Source of the DNA: Hyphomicrobiales bacterium
GTDB taxonomy: Bacteria > Pseudomonadota > Alphaproteobacteria > Rhizobiales > Aestuariivirgaceae
NCBI GenBank assembly: GCA_025359265.1
Contig: JANYHB010000061.1
Coordinates: forward strand, 1-42,506
Direction: 5' to 3'
Length of the DNA stretch: 42,506 nt
The position numbers and the translations under genes were made by a program. How positions within the stretch are numbered: the first letter of the stretch is position 1; each line of letters opens with the position of its first letter. Positions 31,907 to 40,100 of this stretch are shown here, in pieces. The notes below the pieces were generated by a model. The model saw only the letters and a program-made list of their open reading frames with translations. It had not been told where the DNA came from and ran no database searches.

Positions 31907-34282
31907 ATGATCGTGAGTGAGCCCTTGTCGAAACTTTCGTCATCAATGTTTTCATTATCAAAATTTTCAATCAAGATTGCCAATCGTGCCGTGGTATCGG
32001 CATTCCACGTTACGGCAGTGTGTGCGGTACTGGCCTATGGAGCGGTTGCCGCCCATGCGACTGACCGCCGTGTGGCGTTTGTGGTTGGCAACAGCAGCTA
32101 CCAATCGGTTCCGCAACTTCCCAATCCGCGCAATGATGCCACTTCGGTTGCCGAGGCCCTGAAGAAATCCGGCTTTGAAGTGATTACCGCAATTGATGCC
32201 GATCATGTTGGTTTTGATGCCGCGATGGAAAAGTTTGTGCGATCTTTGGCCGGCTCTGATTTGAGCGTGTTCTATTATTCAGGCCACGGCATTCAAGTGG
32301 GCGGAGACAACCGTGTGATACCAACGGATGCGCTTCTTAAATCTCCGGCTGACCTGGAATTGGAAACCGTTAGCGTTAAAACCATCATGTCCTACATGAA
32401 ATCCAATTCCAAGCTTCAGCTTGTGTTTTTGGACTCGTGTCGCAATAACCCGTTCCCCGGATCAGCTTTCCTCGTCGGGCCTGAAAAACAAGTGTTTACG
32501 GCCGGCATTGGATTGGCACCGCAACAAAGTTCCTTGGGAAGTTTGATTGCGTTCTCCACTCAGCCAGGTGCTGTTGCCGTGGATGGAACCGGAAACAATT
32601 CTCCCTTTACGCAATCCATGTTGGGCCATTCCTTCAAGCTTGGTGTTGACGTGAACGCAGCACTTGGCAAAGTTGCCGAAGAAGTGTTGCAAGCCACTGG
32701 TCAAAAGCAAAGGCCTTGGTCCAGCGACAGCCTGGGCCAAACCGTTTTCTTTAAGCGGCCAGTGGTTCATTTGGCTCCGGCAGAGCAGGTGGTTGCGAGC
32801 GCTGCGCCAAAAGTTGGGATTACCGCAGCACCGTCGCAGGATACCGCCCCTTCAACGCAAGTGGCCACGGCCGCACCCAGCAATGAAATTGCATCTATTT
32901 TAATCCAGGCTTTGTCTAACCCGCAGCGTATTCCCATTGGCGTTGGCCAAGTGGCCATGCTGGATAAAGTGCCGATCATCCGTGCTGCAGGCGCTGATCA
33001 AATTGACATTGCAACAGTTCCAAAGTCAGGCACTCTTTATCTTGATGGCAAGCCGTTGGGTGAAGGCGATGTTTTGAATCAAGAGGCGTTGCGCAAGGTG
33101 AAGTTTGAGCCTGCCATTGATTCCAACGGAAAAGCCCAAGAGTTTTCATTCAAGATTGCTGACGGCAGTGGCGCTAATTCCACAACCGTAACCGGCAAGC
33201 TCGAACCTTTCATTGTGCCCTGCGATCAAGAAGCGGGCGAACCTCTCGATCTGCAAGGTGTGGGTGTAGGCAAGCTTCCCAACGAAATCAATCCCGATGC
33301 AGCTATCGCTGCCTGCAAGGAGGCGGTTTCGCTTTACCCCAATGTGGCGCGCTACAAATATGATCTGGGGCGCGCCAAGCTGGCCGCCAAAGACACTGCA
33401 GGTGCTGTGGAACTGTTCAAAGCCGCAGCCGAAGCGGGCCACATTCGCGCACAAAATCAATTGGGCTATATGGTGCAGGGTGGCTACGGCGTAAAACAAG
33501 ATATCGTTGAAGCCAACAAGCACTTTAAAGCGGCGGCTGATGGCGGTGATCCTTACGGCATGTTGTCTTATGGCCGCAATTTGGTGCAAGGGCGCGGCGT
33601 TGCCAAGAATGTGGTGGAAGGAACGAAGCTTCTCAACAAATCCGTCGAGCTTGGTCATACCTATGCCATGAACGAACTCGGCTCCATGTATTATTATGGA
33701 CGCGGTGTAAAAATCAACCCTGAACGCGGCCTGCGGTTCTGGCAAGCGGCCCTTGACCGCGACGATATCTATGCGATGAGAAATGTTGGAATTGCCTGCC
33801 TCGATGGTCAAGGCGTGCAGAAAGACTGGCAAAAAGCCTTGGCTCTTTTCAAGAAAGCCAGTGATGGGGGACACCCCAGTGCGCCAACGGATATTGGTGC
33901 CATGTACTTCAATGGCAACGGGGTGCCGAAGGACGTCACCGAAGCATCAAAGTGGTATCAGGTTGGCGCGGAACGTGGCGATCCTTATGCTGCTTCCAAT
34001 TTGGCCTATATTTATGCCAAGGGCCCCGATAATTTGCGCGATGCGGACAAGGCCGTTAAGTTCTCCAGCCTGTCTGTGGCGCTCGATAAACTGAACGAAA
34101 ATCCAAAAAACAAGGATTTTTTGAAAGCGTTGCCCGTTGAATCAAAGCGAAATGTGATCAAGTCGCTGATTGCCGAGGTGGGCGCTGCCAATGCGCAAAC
34201 GGGTGCCGATCTTGATGAGACGTTGGTAATGTTATCGCGTCAAGCCTGGCGTGGTCGCAATCCGCGACTTGACCTGTTTTGA
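31907..34282 (+). CDS. Secreted caspase-like (peptidase C14) protein with Sel1 repeats
   Basis: The 791-residue protein has a hydrophobic signal (about 25-51, ending VAAHA before TDRRVAFVV). A caspase/C14 domain follows with catalytic His127 in YYSGHGIQ and Cys178 in LDSCRNNPF. Next come a Pro/Ala linker, an Ig/cadherin-like module (about 365-430; SGTLYLDGKPLGEGD), and a long array of TPR/Sel1 repeats to about residue 730. Both catalytic residues are intact. ATG 31907 is chosen for its GAGGCGG ribosome-binding site; an in-frame ATG at 31814 would overlap tssA and give an unlikely charged leader. It probably shares the tssA transcript. The substrate and role are unknown. Confidence 0.85.
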   Translation: MIVSEPLSKLSSSMFSLSKFSIKIANRAVVSAFHVTAVCAVLAYGAVAAHATDRRVAFVVGNSSYQSVPQLPNPRNDATSVAEALKKSGFEVITAIDADHVGFDAAMEKFVRSLAGSDLSVFYYSGHGIQVGGDNRVIPTDALLKSPADLELETVSVKTIMSYMKSNSKLQLVFLDSCRNNPFPGSAFLVGPEKQVFTAGIGLAPQQSSLGSLIAFSTQPGAVAVDGTGNNSPFTQSMLGHSFKLGVDVNAALGKVAEEVLQATGQKQRPWSSDSLGQTVFFKRPVVHLAPAEQVVASAAPKVGITAAPSQDTAPSTQVATAAPSNEIASILIQALSNPQRIPIGVGQVAMLDKVPIIRAAGADQIDIATVPKSGTLYLDGKPLGEGDVLNQEALRKVKFEPAIDSNGKAQEFSFKIADGSGANSTTVTGKLEPFIVPCDQEAGEPLDLQGVGVGKLPNEINPDAAIAACKEAVSLYPNVARYKYDLGRAKLAAKDTAGAVELFKAAAEAGHIRAQNQLGYMVQGGYGVKQDIVEANKHFKAAADGGDPYGMLSYGRNLVQGRGVAKNVVEGTKLLNKSVELGHTYAMNELGSMYYYGRGVKINPERGLRFWQAALDRDDIYAMRNVGIACLDGQGVQKDWQKALALFKKASDGGHPSAPTDIGAMYFNGNGVPKDVTEASKWYQVGAERGDPYAASNLAYIYAKGPDNLRDADKAVKFSSLSVALDKLNENPKNKDFLKALPVESKRNVIKSLIAEVGAANAQTGADLDETLVMLSRQAWRGRNPRLDLF

Positions 34283-34289
34283 GGCCAAA

Positions 34290-34907
34290 ATGGTGCGTGC
34301 CGCAGCCGCGTTAATTGTTTTGGGTGCATTCTCGCTCTGCCACAACAGTTTGGCTTATGCCGATGAGCCCACTTCGCCCGATATCGTTCTGCAATCAACT
34401 TGTCACAGCGGTTCGCAAGTGGCGTTTGCCAATCACCCGCCGAAAATTCCGGTGCTCAACGACAAGTCGGCCGCGAAAGAATTGGCTTATTGGAACGAGA
34501 TCAAGAATTCTGAGGATGCTTCACTGTTCCTCGTTTATATCACCAATTTCCAAAATGGAATGTTTCTGGAAACCGCGATTGAGAAATACAAACATAACTG
34601 TGGGGATTTAACAGCACTGCCCGGTGATACGCTGGTTTGCAAAGCCACCAGTGCACCTGCAGTCAAGGCGCCGCCAAAAAAGATTGTGTTTATTCCGCCG
34701 CCGCCACCACCAAAAAAGGTGATACACAAAATCCATATCAAGATCGTAAAATTGCATAAGCCGATCAAGATCAAGATTAAGCCGATGCCGATCGCACCAA
34801 CGGATCCCCCGCTACCTGATAACTTCGGTAACAGCACCCATGGCAATACCTCCTTTGGCGGCTCTGGGCAAACCAAGGGTGGTGGCTGCACGGGTCGGAA
34901 GTGCTAG
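34290..34907 (+). CDS. Small secreted protein, W-x-x-I-K repeat-motif type, paralogue A
   Basis: The 205-residue product has a signal peptide (AAAALIVLGAFSLCHNSLAYA). A short conserved segment (ELAYWNEIKNSEDASLF to NGMFLETA) follows, then a Pro-rich stretch, a Lys/His/Ile-rich stretch (KVIHKIHIKIVKLHKPIKIK) and a Gly-rich end with a terminal CTGRKC. The conserved segment resembles a short motif often found in or beside bacterial caspase-like proteins (W-x-x-I-x-x-S-(x)n-Y-L-x-x-F/Y-P-x-G-x-F). ATG 34290 follows GAGG and starts eight bases after the caspase gene, so they are likely co-transcribed. The next gene has the same layout and is a probable diverged duplicate. Confidence 0.75.
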   Translation: MVRAAAALIVLGAFSLCHNSLAYADEPTSPDIVLQSTCHSGSQVAFANHPPKIPVLNDKSAAKELAYWNEIKNSEDASLFLVYITNFQNGMFLETAIEKYKHNCGDLTALPGDTLVCKATSAPAVKAPPKKIVFIPPPPPPKKVIHKIHIKIVKLHKPIKIKIKPMPIAPTDPPLPDNFGNSTHGNTSFGGSGQTKGGGCTGRKC

Positions 34908-34948
34908 CCCGCGAATATTCTGAAAGATACAAGCGTTATGAAAGAGAG

Positions 34949-35533
34949 ATGGTGAACCAAATGACGAGTGCGGCAAAATTCTTATTGTTGTTGAGTCTGG
35001 CATTTATTTTTTTGGCGCCGGCAAATTTGGGACCAAGCTTTGCACAACAAAACGCTTCCACGACAAGCGGTTCGGCCACAGCAGAATTGGCATTTTGGAA
35101 CCAAATCAAAGACAGCGGCGATGCTTCTAAATTCAAGGAATATTTGAGAAAATATCCTAATGGAATGTTCAGTGATATTGCGCTTGCGAAATCTGGTTCA
35201 ATAGGCGCCAAAGCTATAAATGCACCTTCCATCAAAACGCCTACACAAAGCAAAACTGTTAGGCCCGTGGTCATTAAAAAGATAGCGGTAAGGACTTCTA
35301 TCGTGCACGTAAAAAAATCCACGCATTTTCGGGCGCACAAGACCAAATTGATGGTCCAGCACCACGTTGTCCAAAAAGTCGTTCGCACGCGCGTTCGGCA
35401 TGTTGTTAAACGTAAACTCTACCGCCTTCTCAGAACCCACCCCACGTCCTCACCAGATCAAGCTACCACTGGTAACCATGGTTCCAGTGGCGGCGGCGGT
35501 GGTGGTGGTGGCGGCGGTGGCTGGGGGCACTAG
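34949..35533 (+). CDS. Small secreted protein, W-x-x-I-K repeat-motif type, paralogue B
   Basis: The 194-residue protein repeats the layout of the previous gene: a signal peptide (FLLLLSLAFIFLAPANLGPSFA), the motif ELAFWNQIKDSGDASKF to NGMFSDIALA, a very basic His/Lys/Arg/Val-rich region and a glycine tail of 11 consecutive Gly ending WGH. The basic region could bind nucleic acid, peptidoglycan polymers or membranes; this is inference. ATG 34949 follows GAAAGAGAG. The 1495-residue protein encoded convergently just downstream ends in GGGGWGR, a nearly identical tail. The GGN codon run at 35489-35521 is prone to slippage. Confidence 0.75.
   Translation: MVNQMTSAAKFLLLLSLAFIFLAPANLGPSFAQQNASTTSGSATAELAFWNQIKDSGDASKFKEYLRKYPNGMFSDIALAKSGSIGAKAINAPSIKTPTQSKTVRPVVIKKIAVRTSIVHVKKSTHFRAHKTKLMVQHHVVQKVVRTRVRHVVKRKLYRLLRTHPTSSPDQATTGNHGSSGGGGGGGGGGGWGH
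35489..35521 (+). repeat. Run of 11 consecutive glycine (GGC/GGT) codons
   Basis: Eleven in-frame GGC or GGT codons precede TGG GGG CAC TAG at the end of the paralogue B gene. Such a triplet tract may vary in length between strains without shifting the frame. Confidence 0.9.
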
Positions 35534-35558
35534 TTTCGAACTCCTCGAGCCCAACTCG

Positions 35559-36365
35559 TCAATTGGCTTTAATCAAGGGCAGCCAGAGCGACGTTCGGCT
35601 GCCTTTTCCAAGAGCGCTTTCAACCGCCAATTTTGCCCCGATTGCTTCGGCTCTTCCTTGCATGTTTTTGCGGCCATGGCCGCGGCCCGGAATGGAAGGG
35701 TCAAAGCCTTTGCCATTGTCTATCAGGTCGATAATGATGCCAGGCCGACCCTTTTGTAAATCTGTGCGGCACGCCACAGTGATGATGCTGGCCTCTGCAT
35801 GGCCCAAAATATTGCCCAGTGCTTCCTGAAAAATACGCAGCACATGCAGGGCATTCGGCGCATCAAGCCATTTCAATTCGGGCACCTCTTCCACCCGCCA
35901 ATCAAAGGTGATGTTTGATTTTCGCACTTCTGGTTCCAGCCGATAGCGCAGGCTGGCAAGCAAGGTTGCAACATCGCCTTCAACCGGCTCAAGCGAGTCA
36001 ACCGCGATGCGCAAATCTACCAGCGCGTTCTTCAGTGCGTTGACGGCCGTGGAGTTGGGTTTGCCTTGGCGCTCGGCAGCCGCGAGCGCTGCAACCAGGC
36101 TTGAACCAATGCCATCATGGATATCGCGCATCATGCGCTCGCGCTCGTGGGTAATGGCGCTGGCCACTTCCAGCTGGCGCCTGGCGGTTTCGCTGACCAA
36201 GAGATTGGCCTTGGTTGTTTCAATGCGGTGCTCAAGCTGGGCATTGACCTTTTCTTTTTCAACAATGGCCTTGCGAAGGGCCCGTTGGCGAAGCCAAAGC
36301 CAAACAACAACCGCGGCAACCAACACGCCTAAGGCCAATCCGCCAAGAATAAACCAACTTGTCAT
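35559..36365 (-). CDS. NarL/DegS-type sensor histidine kinase with a single membrane helix
   Basis: The 268-residue kinase has one N-terminal transmembrane helix (about 4-26), a coiled-coil linker, a HisKA_3 dimerisation segment with phosphoacceptor His83 in MMRDIHDGIGSSL, and a HATPase domain (QEALGNILGHA, DNGKGFDPS, GRGHGRKNM). It has no periplasmic sensor loop and no PAS or GAF domain, so the signal must come through the membrane helix, the coiled coil or a partner. It starts 27 bases after the response regulator gene and should phosphorylate it. The upstream autotransporter-like protein is a candidate signal source or target. Confidence 0.92.
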   Translation of the reverse strand: MTSWFILGGLALGVLVAAVVVWLWLRQRALRKAIVEKEKVNAQLEHRIETTKANLLVSETARRQLEVASAITHERERMMRDIHDGIGSSLVAALAAAERQGKPNSTAVNALKNALVDLRIAVDSLEPVEGDVATLLASLRYRLEPEVRKSNITFDWRVEEVPELKWLDAPNALHVLRIFQEALGNILGHAEASIITVACRTDLQKGRPGIIIDLIDNGKGFDPSIPGRGHGRKNMQGRAEAIGAKLAVESALGKGSRTSLWLPLIKAN

Positions 36366-36392
36366 GTCATCAACGCTGCTTCAGCCGTGGAC

Positions 36393-37058
36393 TTAATGAG
36401 GCATGTTGATGATGCCCAGACTGGATGCTTCAAACACGGCCTCAGACCGCGAATTGACTTCCAGCTTTTGGTAAATGTTCTTGACATAAGTGGCCACCGT
36501 GCTGCGCGAAATTTTAAGTAAATCCCCAATCTCGATGAAGGAAAACCCGCGTGCCAAGAGATTGAGAACTTCCGATTCACGCTTTGACAAAAGCTCTCCC
36601 AGTTTGGCATCAGGTGCTGTCGGTTGAAACTCTTTTAAAAGCTGGCGCGCAATGGACGGGCTGATCGGTGATCCGCCGCGCTGCACTTCACGAATGCTCT
36701 CGGCGCATTTATCAAAGTGCTCATCTTTAAGAAGAAACCCGCGAGCACCTGCCTTGATACTATCCAGCACCTTGGATTGTTCGGCGAAAATTGTAATAAC
36801 GATGATATCAATATTTTTGTGCTTTTGCGCCGCATAGCGAATGAGGGGTATGCCGGAGCCATCGGGAAGACCAAGATCGCACAGCAAAACATCAAACCCG
36901 CCGGCATCAATAAGGGTGCGCCCCGCGGCCACATTCCTCGCTATGCCGGTTGTGACCAGCCCCGGGTCTGCCGCCAAAGCAGCACTCACACGCTGCAATG
37001 CGGCGGCATCGTCTTCAATGACTGCAACCCGGATAATATTTTCTGGATGCTTTTCCAT
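36393..37058 (-). CDS. NarL/LuxR-family DNA-binding response regulator
   Basis: The 221-residue regulator has a receiver domain with acidic pocket Asp16/Asp17, phosphoacceptor Asp61 (LLCDLGLPDGSG) and Lys111 (FLLKDE). Its C-terminal LuxR-type helix-turn-helix reads LSKRESEVLNLLARGFSFIE then ISRSTVATYVKNIYQKL. All residues needed for phosphotransfer are present. ATG 37058 is chosen over one five codons upstream because an AGGG sequence is better spaced. It lies between the autotransporter-like gene and its cognate kinase in one minus-strand operon. It may control that gene and perhaps the T6SS, but its binding site is unknown. Confidence 0.93.
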   Translation of the reverse strand: MEKHPENIIRVAVIEDDAAALQRVSAALAADPGLVTTGIARNVAAGRTLIDAGGFDVLLCDLGLPDGSGIPLIRYAAQKHKNIDIIVITIFAEQSKVLDSIKAGARGFLLKDEHFDKCAESIREVQRGGSPISPSIARQLLKEFQPTAPDAKLGELLSKRESEVLNLLARGFSFIEIGDLLKISRSTVATYVKNIYQKLEVNSRSEAVFEASSLGIINMPH

Positions 37059-37166
37059 AAGAGCCCTGCCCATAGAAGACTTTGGTTCTCAAAAATCGAA
37101 ATAGAAATTTAAGTTCGCATTATCCTGCGCAACAATCCACCAGAATTGGTGAGATCAATTTTATAC

Positions 37167-40100
37167 CTAACGGCCCCATCCACCACCGCCTGCTGAGCCT
37201 GCGCCGTTATTGTTAGATGAAGGTGTTCCACCGGAGTTTGGAGGAGCGCCCTGGTTCGGGGCCAAAGCCAATTTTTTGTGTCGCTTGCGATGAACCAGTG
37301 GGCGCTTTTTAAGTGGGCCCGGTGCAACGATAGTTTGCGGCGCAGCCGGGGGCGGGGCCAGCGCAGGCGCGTTCGACGCGGATAAAAAATTCCCTGACGA
37401 TGCCGATGCACCGAGCGGTATGTTCAAACTTATCCTCGCGGCATAGCCTTGTAAGCCACTATCAGAAAATGTACCGGAAATTTCTGAGGTCAAAATTGCG
37501 TGATTAAAAGTCTCAGCATCCAGGCCAATGACGACGTTTCCAGAATTTACGCCAACATCACCAGTGGAAACCGTAAAGGTTGGGCTGCCGAAGCCACCGG
37601 CTGTGAAATATGAAGAAACGGACCGATTGTCGCTAATCAGTTGTCTGGCGTACGATAGCCCGATGTGTGGGGTGAGTGTGCCAAAATCTTCCGCGAATTT
37701 TTGGCTGAGGCGAAAGCCTGCCGTTGCGGTAAGCGTGTCAAAATTTTGCTCGCCAACCGAAAGCCCCAATCCGCCAGCGCCTGTCTCAGCGAATGAATGT
37801 GTGCGCACTCCAAGATAATTAAACGTGCCAAATGTTTCCAAATTGGCGGCTCCGATTGTGGTGATATATTTCAACCGCGCTGCCGCAGTGAACGCTTCAC
37901 CATCAAAGGCCCCTGATGCGGTGCGATTAATTGTTGAATCGAGAGTGGAGAATAAAATGTTTCGATTAAGATCGAAGCTGTTGTAGGCGAGGCCGCCATA
38001 GCCATCAATAAACATCTGGTCGGTCATTTGGAATGAACCATACGCGGCAAGCTGTGTTGAAGAGGCTGTCAGATTGCCATTGCTGCCGAAGCTTGTCATG
38101 GTCTGGCCACTGGTTAAGGCAATTCCGATCAGAGACTTGTCGCTGATTGCATAGTCAATCCCCGTGGTAATGGTGCCGCCTGCGAGGGTGAAGCCGGCGC
38201 GGCTAGCTGACGAGTCTTGGGTTACAACTGCAATGCTGCCGGCGAAAAATGCGCCCCAGGGCAAATAGGTTTTCCCGTCCACTGCGCCATCCCATCCGGC
38301 TTTGTGGATGGTTGCGTCAATGAGAGATCCTGGCAAAGTGGTGCCATCAATCTGCATACTGAATTGGCTGAAGTTAAGGCCACGGCCCTTGCCGCCACGA
38401 ATGGCGTCGAGGCGTCCAAAAATATCGGAGTCGGCAAGGCGCTCGTGCTCCATCACGGCATCGCCTGCGGCCAGCACTTGGGTGTTTTGAATTTGGCTCA
38501 GCGCGGTATCAATGGCACCTTGGGTGTGGGCTTGATCGGCCAACTGGTTGCAAATTGAGGCGAGGTCAACTTGATCGGCGTTTTTAACCGAAGGTGAAGC
38601 AGCCATCATCTTGCACGTGTCACCCAGCGCTGCGGCAACGGGTTTGAGCGCGGGGTTAGAGGTGGCAGCGGCCAAAATTGCGCCGCTGACTTTGCCCACG
38701 TTAACCGTCACGGTCGTTGAAGTGGTGACGCCGCCGCCAGTAATTTGATATTGGAAAACGTCTGTGCCAGCCGCAGCGGCAGTATAGGCAATTTGATTGC
38801 CAACAATTTTGGCGGTTCCAAATTGGGAAGGTTGGGGGGTTATGATGGAAAAGGCGGTAAACGGCTTTATGCCGCGGTCGTTATCCTGAACCGGAAAGTT
38901 TGCCGGTTCTCCGATCACCACACTGTAAGGCCCGTCTGGCTCAGCCACTGCAGCACCCGCCGGATAGATCTGGATCGTCACCGTTGCTGCCGTCAAGCTG
39001 TCGCCCACGCCATCGCGTCGTGCTCTATAAGTGAACGAATCCGTTCCCGTGTGGATACCATCGGAAACATAAACGAAATTTTTTCCGTTTACGGTGATGG
39101 TTCCCTTGCCGGGATTGGTAACCGCATAAACGGAATCAATGGTGCCACCTGTCGTGTCATTGGCTGTTACATTCATCCCGAGGGGCGCTGGGTCCAAGCT
39201 GGTTTGGTAGGCATCATCCACAACTTTCGGCAATTGCCGCACCACATTTACTTGCATTGCATTCACCGCCCCAAAGACGGGATAGAAGCCTTGTTGATTG
39301 GCTTGCGCATCGCCCAGGTTATTGCGGCGGCCACCCGCGTTCACGGGCAGGGGTGTGAGGGCAAACGTGTTGCCTGTAGTCAATCCGGTAAGGCTTTGCT
39401 TTACCTTGAGAGAGCCCGAAGCCAAGCCGCCGCCGCCGCCATCATTAGTGATGACAAGGTCAAAATAATCCCCCGCCGGAGAGGCCAGATAAGCTGCCAA
39501 AATTTTTGATGGGTTGCCGTCAAGGTCAAGGCCCGTGGTAAACTGTATGGGCTTGCCCACAATCGTGCCCACCGGGGTGTTATCATCCACATTCAATACA
39601 CTTTGCACTTGGGTAACCGTGGGCTCAAATGAAGGCAGGCCCTGAAGTTGGCCTAAAATCGCATCGTTAATGCGCGAGCTGAAAGGTTGCTGGAATGGCC
39701 TGATCTTGCAGATGCGTGTACCCAGCGCATTGAAAAAGCCGCTGTCGCAAACCGGCGCTGCTTGGGTGACCACACCTTTGGTATGGCAATTGAAACAGGC
39801 ACCTTGGCCTTCATCTATCGGGAAATTTGGAACATCGCCGGGAATGGTCACATATTTGGAACCCAGTGCGGCAGCCAGAGTTGCTCTATCCATGCCGTTA
39901 TGCGGCGCATTGCCATTCAAAAAAACTTGAACATGAACCATGCCGCAGTCGGTAGATGCCAGTGTGCACGGGGCTGTTGACGGCGCTGCATTTGACGGCC
40001 CCACGCGGAATTGGATATTGAAATCCAGAGCCACATTCGGGCGGTTAACAAAGCTCAGCAAACCTTGTGCAATCTCACCCACTGCGAGCGGCGTGAAGGT

